Positions 18,578 to 29,224 of a DNA stretch of 64,000 nucleotides are shown here, piece by piece. Position numbers and translations under genes: made by a program. The number at the start of each line of letters is the position of its first letter. Position 1 is the first letter of the stretch. Below the pieces are notes generated by a model. That model had not been told where the DNA came from. It ran no database searches and saw nothing but the letters and a program-made list of their open reading frames with translations. The stretch lies in the NCBI GenBank assembly GCA_027489355.1, contig JAIXZY010000066.1:62001-126000 (forward strand), in the 5' to 3' direction. Source of the stretch: Paracoccaceae bacterium. GTDB taxonomy: Bacteria; Pseudomonadota; Alphaproteobacteria; Rhodobacterales; Rhodobacteraceae.

Positions 18578-20095
18578 TCAGTCGGCGTCCCCCGCGACCT
18601 GGCTCAGGACCTGCCCGCGCCCCCGGAGACGCATCAACATAGGCACGACCAGGAACACTGCCGAGATGCCCAACAGCGTGGCCGAAACCGGGGTGGACAC
18701 CAGCGTCGTCCAGTCGCCCTGCGCGATGGCAAGCGCGCGCCGCAACTGCTGTTCAGCCATCGGTCCCAGGATCAGCCCCACGACCACCGGCGCGACGGGG
18801 TAGCCGTAAAGCCGCATCCCGTAGCCCATCACGCCGAACAGGATCAGCATCCCTAACTCCACAGGCGACGCGTTGACCCCGATGGTCCCAAGCGTGGCGA
18901 ACAGCAGGATGCCGCCGTAAAGCCACGGGCGGGGGATCGAGAGCAGTTTGATCCAGAGCCCGATCAGCGGCAGGTTCAGCACCACCAGCATCACGTTGGC
19001 AATCAGCAAAGACGCGATCAGTCCCCAGACCAGCTCGGCGTTCATCACGAACAGCAAAGGACCCGGCTGCAACCCGAACTGCTGGAACCCCGCCAGCATG
19101 ATCGCCGCCGTCGCCGTCGTGGGCAGGCCCAGCGTCAAAAGCGGCACCAGCGTTCCGGCGGCAGCGGCGTTGTTCGCCGCCTCCGGCCCTGCCACACCCT
19201 CGATGGCTCCCTTGCCGAACTCTTCGGGATGCTTCGTCAGCTTGCGTTCGGCCGCATAGGAGAGGAAGGACGCCACATCCGCGCCCCCTGCGGGCATCGA
19301 CCCGATGGGAAAGCCGATGAAGGTCCCCCGCAGCCAGGCCTTCCATGACCGCCGCCAATCCTCGCCCGTCATCTTCACGCTGCCCCTGACGCGATGCATC
19401 CCGTCCGGCGGCTCTCGAATCGCGGCCACGGCCAGTGCCTCGCCGATGGCGAAGAGCGCCACCGCCAGCGTCGTCGTCTCGATCCCGTCCATCAGCTGCG
19501 GCACGCCATAGGTCAGCCGCGCCGCGCCCGTCAGCCCGTCGATCCCCACACAGGCCAGCGCCAGCCCGATGAAAAGCGAGGTTAGCCCGCGCAGCGACGA
19601 ATCCCCGAAGGTCGCCGAGACGGTGACAAAGGCAAGCACCATCAGCGCAAAGTACTCCCGTGGGCCCAGCGTCAGCGCCAGCTTCACCACCTGCGGCGCC
19701 AGGAAGGCCAGAAGCAGCGTCGCGATCAGACCCGCCACGAAGCTTCCGATCGCCGCCGTCGCCAGCGCCGGCCCCCCGCGCCCCTGCCGCGCCATCTGGT
19801 TGCCCTCGATCGCCGTCACGATTGATGCGCTTTCCCCCGGGGTGTTCAACAGGATCGAGGTCGTCGAGCCCCCATACATTCCCCCGTAGTAGATCCCCGC
19901 GAACATGATCAGCGAGCCTGCAGGGTCCAGCCCATAGGTCACCGGCAACAGAAGCGCCACGGTCAGCGCCGGGCCGATCCCCGGCAACACGCCCACGGCC
20001 GTGCCCAGCGTCACCCCGATCAGCGCGTACAGCAGGATCACCGGGTCCAGCGCCGTGGACAGGCCCTGCATCAGCAGCGAAAAGCTTTCCATCAC
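18578..20095 (-). CDS. tctA: Tripartite tricarboxylate transporter permease TctA
   Basis: 505 aa; [54 protein letters not shown]. Confidence 0.94.
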   Translation of the reverse strand: MMESFSLLMQGLSTALDPVILLYALIGVTLGTAVGVLPGIGPALTVALLLPVTYGLDPAGSLIMFAGIYYGGMYGGSTTSILLNTPGESASIVTAIEGNQMARQGRGGPALATAAIGSFVAGLIATLLLAFLAPQVVKLALTLGPREYFALMVLAFVTVSATFGDSSLRGLTSLFIGLALACVGIDGLTGAARLTYGVPQLMDGIETTTLAVALFAIGEALAVAAIREPPDGMHRVRGSVKMTGEDWRRSWKAWLRGTFIGFPIGSMPAGGADVASFLSYAAERKLTKHPEEFGKGAIEGVAGPEAANNAAAAGTLVPLLTLGLPTTATAAIMLAGFQQFGLQPGPLLFVMNAELVWGLIASLLIANVMLVVLNLPLIGLWIKLLSIPRPWLYGGILLFATLGTIGVNASPVELGMLILFGVMGYGMRLYGYPVAPVVVGLILGPMAEQQLRRALAIAQGDWTTLVSTPVSATLLGISAVFLVVPMLMRLRGRGQVLSQVAGDAD

Positions 20096-20096
20096 G

Positions 20097-20585
20097 CTAT
20101 CCCCGGAAGATCAGCAGTTCCAGCGGCCCGCCCGGCAGGTTCAGCTTCAGCAGCCGGTCGAACACCCCATAAATCACCAGCGACAGGACCAGCCCCACCG
20201 CCACCGCCTTCCACAACGGCCGCTGCCCGAAGCCTCGCGCCGTCATCCCGAACAGCAGCGCGCCCGAGATCACGAAGCCCACCACATGCAACAGCGCCAA
20301 CTGCGCGACAAGCCCGCCCAGGATCCACAAGACCGGGGCAGGGGCCTGCCGCGGCGGCCTGGGCAGGTCGCCCCTCAGACCGGAGACGACCGTCATCACC
20401 GCCAGACCCAGCAAGCCATAGGCCACGATCCGCGGCACATCCGCCGGACCCACGCCCGCATAGCCGCCATCCTGCTTCAGTCCGGCCGCATCGACCAGAA
20501 TCAGCGCCGCCAGCCCTGCCAGCCCCGCCGCAATGACGAACGCCGCCCGCCGGGGGCGGCGTTCCGGGGAAAACCCCTCGCTCAC
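20097..20585 (-). CDS. tctB: Tripartite tricarboxylate transporter small permease TctB
   Basis: 162 aa, four TM segments, between tctA and tctC. Confidence 0.88.
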   Translation of the reverse strand: MSEGFSPERRPRRAAFVIAAGLAGLAALILVDAAGLKQDGGYAGVGPADVPRIVAYGLLGLAVMTVVSGLRGDLPRPPRQAPAPVLWILGGLVAQLALLHVVGFVISGALLFGMTARGFGQRPLWKAVAVGLVLSLVIYGVFDRLLKLNLPGGPLELLIFRG

Positions 20586-21526
20586 TTGACCAGTCCGATG
20601 TCGCGCAGCACCGTCTCGGTCGCGGCGATGTCCGCGTCCAGCTGTGCAGCGAAGGCGTCGCCCGCCAGGTAGGTGTTGGTCCAGCCCTTGTCGGCCAGCA
20701 TCTTTGTCCAGCCTTCCGAGCTGTTCAGCTTCTCGATGTCGCCCGAGATCTTGGCCACCTGCTCCGGCGTCAGCCCCGGCGCTGCGGCCACCATTCGCCA
20801 GTTCTCGACCACCACGTCGAAGCCCGCCTCCTTGATGGTCGGCGCCTCGATTCCCGGCAGACGCTCGGCCGAGGAGACCGCCAAGAGCCGCATCGTCCCG
20901 GCCTTCACCTGCTCGGCGAACTCGCCCACGGACGAGACACCCGCCGTCACCTGGTTGCCCAGGATCGCCGCCATTGCCTCGCCGCCGCCCGAGAAGGCGA
21001 CATAGTTGATCTTCGTCGGGTCCACCCCCGCCGCCTTGGCCAGAAGACCGACCAGGATATGGTCCGTGCCCCCGGCCGAGCCACCGGCCCAGCTGACCGA
21101 CCCCGGGTCAGCCTTCATCTTCTCGACCAGTTGCTCCAGCGTCTGGATATCGGACGCGGCCGGAACCACGATGGCCTCGGTGTCCCCGGTCAGCCGCGCG
21201 ATGGGCGTCACGTCCTTCAAGGTCACAGGCGAGGCGTTGGTGAGGATCGCGCCCACCATCACATAGCCGCCGACGATCAGTTTCGTCGGATCGCCCGCGC
21301 TGTCGGCCACGAACTGCGCCAGCCCCACCGTGCCGCCCGCGCCGGGGACGTTGACCACCTCGACCGAGGGCGCAATGCCTTCGGCCTGCAGGACCTCCTG
21401 CATCGCCCGCGCCGTGCCATCCCAGCCGCCGCCGGGGTTGGCCGGAGCCATGATCGTGTAATCCTGCGCGAAAGCCGGAACAGCCAGCGCAGCCGCAAAG
21501 GCCACGCCAAGGATTGCGTGTTTCAT
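20582..21526 (-). CDS. tctC: Tripartite tricarboxylate transporter substrate-binding protein TctC
   Basis: Signal peptide [21 protein letters not shown], then [22 protein letters not shown]. Start ATG 21526 after GGAGG. Confidence 0.92.
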   Translation of the reverse strand: MKHAILGVAFAAALAVPAFAQDYTIMAPANPGGGWDGTARAMQEVLQAEGIAPSVEVVNVPGAGGTVGLAQFVADSAGDPTKLIVGGYVMVGAILTNASPVTLKDVTPIARLTGDTEAIVVPAASDIQTLEQLVEKMKADPGSVSWAGGSAGGTDHILVGLLAKAAGVDPTKINYVAFSGGGEAMAAILGNQVTAGVSSVGEFAEQVKAGTMRLLAVSSAERLPGIEAPTIKEAGFDVVVENWRMVAAAPGLTPEQVAKISGDIEKLNSSEGWTKMLADKGWTNTYLAGDAFAAQLDADIAATETVLRDIGLVK

Positions 21527-21637
21527 CTGGTTTCCTCCCAATAGCGGCACAAGGGCCGCAGGTCTGCCGGGGCTCCCTCCCCGGAACACCCACAGCTAAG
21601 CACGGCAACCTGTCACGAACCTGACATGTTCCCGTCG

Positions 21638-22684
21638 CTACTCCCCGCCCTCCAGTGCCGCGTTCCACGCGGCCAGCACCTGTGCGCGACCGGCACCGTC
21701 CAGATAGGCCAAGAGCCCCGGCGACACCGCCACTGGCCGCAGCTTCGCCCCCAGCGCCTCCTGCATCGCCACCGCCGAATCCTTGCCGCGCACCTCAAGG
21801 CTCACCGCCGGCAGCCGCAGCCGTTCGGCCAGCAGCGTCTGCCCCTCGCGCGACATGAGGAATGCCAGGAAGGCCTCGCCCAGGTCCGGCGACACGGCCG
21901 CCCGCGGCACCAGCGCCACCCGGCTGACCACGACCACATAGTCGCGCGGCAGCACCAGCCCCAGGTCCGGCAGCCGCGCGGCCTGGTCTGCGGCATAGGA
22001 CCCCAGCACGTTGTAGCCCAGCTTCAGCGCGCCCGAATTGACCCCGTCGATGATATCCTGCGATGTCGGGAACGTCTGCACCCCCGCCCGCCCCATCGCG
22101 CGCACCAGGGGCCAGAGATCGGCGAAATGCTCCTGGTCCCGCATCAGGAACAGATAGCCCACCGCCGACCGCGCGATGTCATAGGTCCCGATCGCCCCTT
22201 TCGGCGCCGTGGCCAGCCAGTCGATCAGCGCCGCCCGGGTGTCCGGCGGCCCGTCCGGGAATGAGGGCTTGTGATACACGATCACCGCCGGTTCGAAGGT
22301 CAGCGCAAAGACCATGCTGCGCCAGGCGGCCCAGTCCGGCCAGGTCTCGGCCCCCGCCACATCGGCCTCGCGCGCGTAGCCGTCATTTGCCAGCTTCACC
22401 GTCACGTCCATCGCCGAAGAGAACACCAGGTCCGCCGTCGGCTGGCCCGCGTCCGTCTCTGCCATCACCCGCGCCGCAATTTCTCCGGTCAGCAGATCCT
22501 CGTAGCGCACGGTCACGTCGGGCGCCTGACGCTGGAAGGCCTCGACCAGCGGCCGGGCCAGCGGGGAATCCAGCGAGGAATAGACCACCAGCTCCCGCTC
22601 GCCGCCGCCCGGCGCGGGAAATACCACGACATCGGCCCGGACGGGCAGGGCAAGGCAGACAAGAAGCGCGCGCAGAACCCACAT
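21638..22684 (-). CDS. ABC-type extracellular substrate-binding protein (Fe3+-type family), orphan
   Basis: Signal peptide MWVLRALLVCLALPVRA, then ELVVYSSLDSPLARPLVEAFQRQAPDVTVRYEDL. No cognate permease or ATPase nearby. Confidence 0.87.
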   Translation of the reverse strand: MWVLRALLVCLALPVRADVVVFPAPGGGERELVVYSSLDSPLARPLVEAFQRQAPDVTVRYEDLLTGEIAARVMAETDAGQPTADLVFSSAMDVTVKLANDGYAREADVAGAETWPDWAAWRSMVFALTFEPAVIVYHKPSFPDGPPDTRAALIDWLATAPKGAIGTYDIARSAVGYLFLMRDQEHFADLWPLVRAMGRAGVQTFPTSQDIIDGVNSGALKLGYNVLGSYAADQAARLPDLGLVLPRDYVVVVSRVALVPRAAVSPDLGEAFLAFLMSREGQTLLAERLRLPAVSLEVRGKDSAVAMQEALGAKLRPVAVSPGLLAYLDGAGRAQVLAAWNAALEGGE

Positions 22685-22935
22685 GGGCGCCAGCCTAGCC
22701 GTAGCGCCCGCCACCCGACAACTGCCGCCTCACGCTGGCGATTCGCCCGGGATGCTTGATGCCGCAGTGTCGGCCCCCGCGCCGGGACCGAAGCCAGACG
22801 AAAGCCACATTTCGCAGAGGCACATGAACGGCGATTAATGGCTCCTTTCCAGACGCTTGTGGCCTGAAGCTCTTCCTATACCTGAACATCCCTTCGCTCT
22901 TCCTCAACCACGACCACCTGTCCTACCCTGAGCCC

Positions 22936-23607
22936 ATGAGAATCCTGCTCGTCGAAGACGACCTCCCCCTGGCCGAGGCGCTGACAACGCTCCTCCTGGG
23001 CGCAGGCTATGCGCTCGACGTCACCCACGACGGCCTCTCCGCCGAGACCCTGATCGGCGCGGAACGCTTCGACCTTGTCATCCTCGACCTGAACTTGCCG
23101 GAAAAGGACGGTCTTTCCGTCCTCCGCTCCCTCCGCGTGAAGAAGAATCCCGTTCCGATCCTTATACTTACCGCCCGCGGTGAACCTGCCGAGCGCATCG
23201 CCGGACTTGACCTCGGGGCCGACGACTACATGGTAAAACCCTTCGATGTGGGAGAGTTCGAGGCCCGCGTCCGGTCGATCCTCCGCCGCCAGGCCGGCCA
23301 CCACGCCTCGGACCTGCAGATCGGCGCCGTCACCTTCGACATGGCCGCCCGCCGCTTTTCGGTCGGGGACGAGGCACTGGACCTGCCCCCGCGCGAACTG
23401 GCCCTGCTGGAGCTCTTCTTCCTCCGCGCCGGTCGGGTTGTCGGAAAGGAAGCGATCGTTCAATCCCTTACATCACTTGATGACAGCCTGTCCGACAACG
23501 CGATCGAGCAATATGTCAGCCGCCTTCGCCGTCGCCTTCAGCCCCACGGCCTGACCCTGCGCACCGCCCGCGGCCTTGGCTATCTTTTGGAACGCCCCGG
23601 TGGCTGA
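22936..23607 (+). CDS. tctD: Response regulator, OmpR/TctD-like
   Basis: MRILLVEDDLPLAEALTTLL, LVILDLNLPEKDGLSVLRSLR, winged-helix C-terminus. Confidence 0.9.
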   Translation: MRILLVEDDLPLAEALTTLLLGAGYALDVTHDGLSAETLIGAERFDLVILDLNLPEKDGLSVLRSLRVKKNPVPILILTARGEPAERIAGLDLGADDYMVKPFDVGEFEARVRSILRRQAGHHASDLQIGAVTFDMAARRFSVGDEALDLPPRELALLELFFLRAGRVVGKEAIVQSLTSLDDSLSDNAIEQYVSRLRRRLQPHGLTLRTARGLGYLLERPGG

Positions 23608-24964
23608 CCGCCCGTCGTCCCTTCGCCGAACGATCCTTCTCTGGCTCGTCCCCGCCACCGCCGCCATCGGTGCCCTCGCCCTTCTCGACACGCGGATCGA
23701 GGCGCGGAGGACCGCGCGCGACGTCTCGGACCGCGTGCTGATCGGCTCGGCGATGGCCATTGCCGAAGGCGTCAGCGTCGACGCCGAAGGCGGCCTCGCG
23801 ATCACCATCCCCTTCTCCGCGCTCGACATGCTGTCGTCGACGGCGCAGGACCAGGTCTTCTACCGTGTCGATGGGCCGCAGGGCATTTTGACGGGATATC
23901 AGGATCTTGCGTCCGTTTCCGTCGCTGCGGGGCAAGAGACTGCCCTTGCAGATGCGACCTACAAGGGAATGCCGATCCGCACAGCGACCCTCTCGCGCGA
24001 ACTTACCACGGGCGAAGGCACGCTCCCCTTCACCGTGACCGTCGCCGAAACCACCCGAGCCCGCGAGGCACTGGCCCGCTCCATCCTGGCACGCTCCGCC
24101 CTCCGCATCGCGGGCCTCATCGCCGGGGCCGCCCTGGTTGCCTGGACCGTCGCGACCTACGCACTCCGCCCTCTCGACCGTCTCTCGCGCAGTATCGCCG
24201 CCCGTGCCCCGCACGACCTGACCCCCGTTGCGGCTGACGCGCCCGACGAACTGCGCCCGGTGGTCGAGGCCCTGAACGGCTTTCTCCAGCGGCTCTCCCG
24301 CGCGATGGCGGCGTTGCAGAACTTTGCCAGCAACGCGAACCACCAGATCCGCACGCCCCTGACGGTGGCACGGACACAGATTGCGGTTTCAGGAAAATCC
24401 AACGCGGCCAATGCCTTGGAGAAGGCGGATGCCGCGCTGATCCGCATCGAGCGGGTGCTTGAACAGCTTCTCCTCCTTGCCCGGGTCGAGGCCTCGGGCA
24501 CCCGCCCGGCTCTGCGTGAAGTCGACGTCGCGGCCCTTGCCCGCAGCGTCACGGCCGACCTGATGCCGCTTGCGCTGCGGCTTGACCAGGACCTTGGTTA
24601 TGACGGCCCCGAAACCGCGCTGGCCAGGACCGAGGACGTCCTTTTGGGCGAACTCCTCCGCAATCTCGTCGGCAACGCCCTGACCCACTGCCCTGCGGGA
24701 ACGGTGGTGACCCTGCATTTGCAGGACCACGGGCCGGAAGGACTTGTGCTCGCGGTGGCGGACACGGGTCCCCACCTGACCGAAAGACAGTTCACCGACC
24801 TGAAACGCCGCCTGCAGCCCGGCCACGAGATGCGCTCGGGCACCCGCGGTCTTGGCCTCCACATCGTGGCCGAGATCGCCCAGGCCCTTGGCGCAGAGAT
24901 TGCTCTGGACCGGCGTCCGCAAGGCCAGGGTCTGTCCCTGCGCGTCACTCTGCCGATCGTGTGA
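23600..24964 (+). CDS. tctE: Sensor histidine kinase, TctE-like
   Basis: 2CSK_N-like N-terminus; H-box NFASNANHQIRTPLTVARTQI; ATPase motifs LVGNALTHC, ADTGP, TRGLGLHIV. GTG 23600 start overlaps the tctD stop. Confidence 0.88.
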   Translation: MADRPSSLRRTILLWLVPATAAIGALALLDTRIEARRTARDVSDRVLIGSAMAIAEGVSVDAEGGLAITIPFSALDMLSSTAQDQVFYRVDGPQGILTGYQDLASVSVAAGQETALADATYKGMPIRTATLSRELTTGEGTLPFTVTVAETTRAREALARSILARSALRIAGLIAGAALVAWTVATYALRPLDRLSRSIAARAPHDLTPVAADAPDELRPVVEALNGFLQRLSRAMAALQNFASNANHQIRTPLTVARTQIAVSGKSNAANALEKADAALIRIERVLEQLLLLARVEASGTRPALREVDVAALARSVTADLMPLALRLDQDLGYDGPETALARTEDVLLGELLRNLVGNALTHCPAGTVVTLHLQDHGPEGLVLAVADTGPHLTERQFTDLKRRLQPGHEMRSGTRGLGLHIVAEIAQALGAEIALDRRPQGQGLSLRVTLPIV

Positions 24965-24973
24965 GAGGAAAGT

Positions 24974-25048
<75 letters not shown>

Positions 25049-25161
25049 ACCGTGCGGCGGTGTTTAGCGAAGGGGCTGGGGGCGTGCAAGGGGCCTTCGG
25101 CGAAAAATTCGCTCCGCCGTCGCGGCTTGCCGGGGTTCGGGCCGCGAGCTAGGAGAGGGGC

Positions 25162-26328
25162 ATGATCTGGGACGCAGTGATCCTTGGGGCCGGAGCCGCC
25201 GGCATGATGGCCGCCATCGAGGCGGGGCGGCGCGGTCGCAAGGTGCTGGTGGTCGACCACGCCAGGGCGCCGGGCGAGAAGATCCGGATCTCGGGCGGAG
25301 GGCGGTGCAACTTTACCAACCTCAACATCGCGCCGGACCGATTTCTTTCGCAAAATCCGCGTTTTGCGCTTTCGGCCCTGAAGCGGTTCACCCAGTGGGA
25401 CTTCATCGCGCGGATGGATGCAGCCAGGATCGCCTGGCACGAGAAGACGCTGGGCCAGCTCTTCTGCGACGGTTCGGCAACGCAGGTCGTCGACATGCTG
25501 GTCCGTGACATGGAGCGGGCGGGTGTGGTGCTCTGGCTTGACTGCGCGCCGGGCGAAGTTCGGCGTAGCTCCGATGGGTTCGAGGTCGAAACGGCCCGGG
25601 GCGTGCAGCGGGCGCGCGCCGTCGTGGTGGCGACGGGGGGCAAGTCGATCCCGAAGATGGGGGCGACCGGCTTTGGCTACCGGCTGGCCGAGCAGTTCGG
25701 GCTCCCGGTGGTCGAGACCCGCCCCGCCCTCGTGCCGCTGACCTTTGCCGAGCAGGAACTGGCCTGGATGCGGCCCCTTGCCGGGGTGTCGCTGCCGGGA
25801 CGGGTCAGCTGCGGGCGGACGGCGTTCGACGAGGCAGTGCTCTTCACCCATCGCGGACTCTCCGGTCCGGCGGTGCTGCAGATCTCCTCGTACTGGCGTG
25901 AGGGCGAGGCGATCCATGTCGACCTGCTGCCGGGCTGGGACGTCGCGTCAGAGCTGCGCGCCGCGCGGGGCAAGCTTGCCCTGCGGACGGTCCTGGGACG
26001 CTGGCTGCCCGAGCGACTGGCCCGTCATCTGGAAGAGGCGGCCGGGGTGACGGGGTCGATGGCCGAACTTCCGGGGGCCACCCTCGACCGGATCGGCGCG
26101 GGGATCCGCGACTGGCGGCTGGTGCCGGTCGGGTCCGAAGGCTACCGGACCGCCGAGGTGACGCTGGGGGGCGTCGATACCCGGGCACTGGACGGCCGGA
26201 CGATGCAGGCGAAGGCGGTTCCGGGCCTGCATTTCGTCGGCGAGGTGGTGGATGTGACCGGCTGGCTGGGGGGGTACAATTTCCAGTGGGCCTGGTCATC
26301 GGGTTGGGCGGCGGGACAGGCGATCTGA
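25162..26328 (+). CDS. NAD(P)/FAD-dependent oxidoreductase, TIGR03862/HI0933 (YhiN-like) family
   Basis: MIWDAVILGAGAAGMMAAIEAGRRGRKVLVVDHARAPGEKIRISGGGRCNFTN is diagnostic. Confidence 0.92.
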   Translation: MIWDAVILGAGAAGMMAAIEAGRRGRKVLVVDHARAPGEKIRISGGGRCNFTNLNIAPDRFLSQNPRFALSALKRFTQWDFIARMDAARIAWHEKTLGQLFCDGSATQVVDMLVRDMERAGVVLWLDCAPGEVRRSSDGFEVETARGVQRARAVVVATGGKSIPKMGATGFGYRLAEQFGLPVVETRPALVPLTFAEQELAWMRPLAGVSLPGRVSCGRTAFDEAVLFTHRGLSGPAVLQISSYWREGEAIHVDLLPGWDVASELRAARGKLALRTVLGRWLPERLARHLEEAAGVTGSMAELPGATLDRIGAGIRDWRLVPVGSEGYRTAEVTLGGVDTRALDGRTMQAKAVPGLHFVGEVVDVTGWLGGYNFQWAWSSGWAAGQAI

Positions 26329-26700
26329 TCCTTCCCCGGAATGGATCGCACGGCTTGCCGGTTTGCCTGTCCACGCTGGACAGACAGCGCATCCTGTTTC
26401 CGATCAATGGGTTACCGGCGGACGTTAACCCGGCGTTAGCTGCGACTCATACCCGACGGTCCAGTCGGCCCGTGTTCCGCGCGATCTTCCGGTAGCCCCG
26501 TTCCCCCCGCGCGCCAAGCCAGGCCGAACCCCGCGGGTCGATGCCTGACACCTGCCGAAAGCGCGCCTCGGCCGCGTTGATCCTGCCTAGGGGGATCAGG
26601 CTGGGGCCGAAATGGATTGCCCTTCAATGTCACGGAGCCGACCATCGGGTTGCCGTTCAGGAATCAGGCCCGGGGGGCATGCCAGACCTTTCGCCAAGGC

Positions 26701-27531
26701 TCAGACCCGCAGGGGGTCGGCCTTGGCCAGGCGGTCGAACTGCATCAGGCTGGCGACGAGCGCCGGCATCTGCTCAAGCGGGATCATGTTCGGCCCGGCC
26801 GAGGGGGCGCGGTCCGGGTCCTCATGCGTCTCGATGAACACGCCTGCGATGCCAAGGCTTACCGCAGCGCGCGCCATGACCGGCGCAAACTCGCGCTGCC
26901 CGCCCGAGGAATTGCCCTGTCCCCCCGGTTGCTGCACCGAATGGGTGGCGTCCATGATGATCGGGTAGCCGGTCCTTGCCATGATCGGCAAGCTGCGCAT
27001 GTCGGCGACGAGGGTGTTGTAGCCGAAGCTGACACCGCGTTCGGTCAGAAGGATCCGGTCGTTGCCGGTGCTTGCGACCTTGGCCGCGACGTTGGCCATA
27101 TCCCAGGGTGCGAGGAACTGGCCCTTCTTCACGTTCACCACCGCCCCGGTTTCGCCGGCGGCCAGCAGAAGATCGGTCTGGCGGCAGAGGAAGGCCGGAA
27201 TCTGGATCACGTCGACCACCGTCGCCGCCTCGCGCGCCTGGCCCGCGTCGTGGACATCGGTCAGGACCGGCATCCCCATCGCGCGCACGGCCTCCAGCAC
27301 CTTCAGGCCGGCCTCCATCCCCATGCCGCGCTTGCCGGACAGCGACGTGCGGTTGGCCTTGTCGTAGCTCGCCTTGAAGACGTATTGCGCCCCCGCCGCC
27401 GCGCAGGCCTCGGCCATCCGGCCCGCGATCATCTGGGCATGGGTTTGGCTTTCCAGCTGGCAGGGACCCGCGATCACCAGAAGTGGCCGGTCATTGCCGA
27501 CGGTCAGCCCGCCGATCGTCACATCCGTCAT
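26701..27531 (-). CDS. kdsA: 3-deoxy-8-phosphooctulonate synthase
   Basis: PLLVIAGPCQLES, YVFKASYDKANRTS, PIIMDATHSVQQPGG. Confidence 0.95.
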   Translation of the reverse strand: MTDVTIGGLTVGNDRPLLVIAGPCQLESQTHAQMIAGRMAEACAAAGAQYVFKASYDKANRTSLSGKRGMGMEAGLKVLEAVRAMGMPVLTDVHDAGQAREAATVVDVIQIPAFLCRQTDLLLAAGETGAVVNVKKGQFLAPWDMANVAAKVASTGNDRILLTERGVSFGYNTLVADMRSLPIMARTGYPIIMDATHSVQQPGGQGNSSGGQREFAPVMARAAVSLGIAGVFIETHEDPDRAPSAGPNMIPLEQMPALVASLMQFDRLAKADPLRV

Positions 27532-27541
27532 GCGCTTGCCC

Positions 27542-29224
27542 TTACGACGAGACCTGTTCCCGCAGGATCGCGGCGGTCATCGAGACCATGAGGTAAATTC
27601 CCAGCATGATCAACATGGTCACCAGCGTGTTCTCGAATGCGCGGGGGAAGGCGGGTTCGTCCGGCGGAATCGGGCTGACCGACAGCGACAGGTAGCGGAC
27701 TTGACGATTGGCCTCGATCCGCGACGTCTCCATCGCCTGCAGCGCCTGGGCCAGCAGCATCTGCCGGGTCTGCAGATCGGCCTGCGCGACCAGAAGCTGG
27801 CCCTGGACCTCGGCCAGGCTGGTCTCGCCCCCGTTCGTCTCGGTCATCCGCGCGCGCAGGTCGGCGATCTGGGACTCCAGCGTGGCGATGCGGCGCTTGA
27901 TCGGCTCCATCCGGGCCTGGTTCGGCTCGGCATTCGATTCCATCTGCGCCAGCGCCAGGCGTTCCTGCACCAGCTGGTTTTCAAGCCCCGAGATCTGGCC
28001 GACGATCAGCCCGACTTCGGTCTCTGACGAGAGAATCTTGAACTTCTCCTGCAGCTCGATGAGCTTCTTCTGCGACTCGGCCAGTGAGGCCTGCGCCGCG
28101 TCATACCCCGCCTGCGCATCCTTCATCTGGTCGGCCCGCAGCCGCTGTGTCAGATGGTCGACCTGTCCCTCGGCATAGGCGATCAGCTGCTTCGACCAGG
28201 CGGCCGCAACCTGCGGGTCGGCGGCGATCACGTCCATGCGGATCACGCCCTCGGTCGTGTCGAACGAGATTTTCAGGAACTTGCGGTAGACCTTGTAGGC
28301 CGCCTCAAGCCCGGCATCGGCCTCCAGCCGCTGCAAGGGGTCGATCGTCTCGCTCTGGAAATGGGCGCGGAAGCCCAGATCCTCATCCAGCCGCGCCATC
28401 GCCTCGCGTGATTGCAGGTAGCCCTGGACGGCGATCGAATCCTGCGAGGTGGCAAAGGCCGTGCCCGAAAAGAGCCCGCCAAGCGATCCCCCGGTCGAGG
28501 CCGGCCCCGCCTGCTGGATCACGAACTCGGACCGGACCGAATACATCGGTGTCGCGATCATGTAGAAATACCAGCCTGCAAGCAGCGTCGGCAGCATGAC
28601 GAAGGCGAACAGCCGCGCGGCCAGCAGGGCAAGACGGCGGCGGCGGCGGCGGGCGATGTCCTGCTGCATCCGCAGGATTTCGGCCGCCTGGTTCACCTCG
28701 GCGCGCTGCTCGGTCGAGGGCAGCTGGACCGGCTTCGCCTTCTTCGGCAGCTGCACGCCGTCGCCGGGCAGGCGTGCGAGTTCGCGGCCGGGGGCGCGGA
28801 CGGGGGACTCTGCCGGGGCGGGCGAGGGCGAGACCACCCGCAGAATCGAGGCGCGCGAGAAGGGGTCGACCCCGGCCTCGCGCAGAAGGCGGACGGCATC
28901 GGCCTCGGATGCGGGGGCAAGCCGGTTCTTCTGCGCAATCAGGAAGGCCCGCTTCAGCTGGCGTTCGGTAAGCCCCTCGGCCAGGATTGCAGCGTTGACG
29001 GCGGCGATCTCTTCGGGCGTGACGGCGCGCTGGACCGCGGGGGCAGTGGCGGCCGTAGCTTCGAGGTCCGGGCCGGACGCGGGCCGGTCCTCGGGGCGGC
29101 GGAAGTCCATGTTGCCGAACCCGTCATCCCCGGTGTCGAACATCTGGCCGCTGTCCCCGGCGCCAAGGGCCGAGCGGTCAACCGGCCGGGTGTGATAGCG
29201 GGCGACCTTAGGCGTCGTAGTCAT
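27542..29224 (-). CDS. Capsule polysaccharide export inner-membrane protein (KpsE/Wzz-like) with a long cytoplasmic N-terminal extension
   Basis: Two TM segments flank a coiled-coil periplasmic region (SVRSEFVIQQ...). About 200 aa precede TM1. Start MTTTPK at 29224 preferred. Confidence 0.87.
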   Translation of the reverse strand: MTTTPKVARYHTRPVDRSALGAGDSGQMFDTGDDGFGNMDFRRPEDRPASGPDLEATAATAPAVQRAVTPEEIAAVNAAILAEGLTERQLKRAFLIAQKNRLAPASEADAVRLLREAGVDPFSRASILRVVSPSPAPAESPVRAPGRELARLPGDGVQLPKKAKPVQLPSTEQRAEVNQAAEILRMQQDIARRRRRRLALLAARLFAFVMLPTLLAGWYFYMIATPMYSVRSEFVIQQAGPASTGGSLGGLFSGTAFATSQDSIAVQGYLQSREAMARLDEDLGFRAHFQSETIDPLQRLEADAGLEAAYKVYRKFLKISFDTTEGVIRMDVIAADPQVAAAWSKQLIAYAEGQVDHLTQRLRADQMKDAQAGYDAAQASLAESQKKLIELQEKFKILSSETEVGLIVGQISGLENQLVQERLALAQMESNAEPNQARMEPIKRRIATLESQIADLRARMTETNGGETSLAEVQGQLLVAQADLQTRQMLLAQALQAMETSRIEANRQVRYLSLSVSPIPPDEPAFPRAFENTLVTMLIMLGIYLMVSMTAAILREQVSS

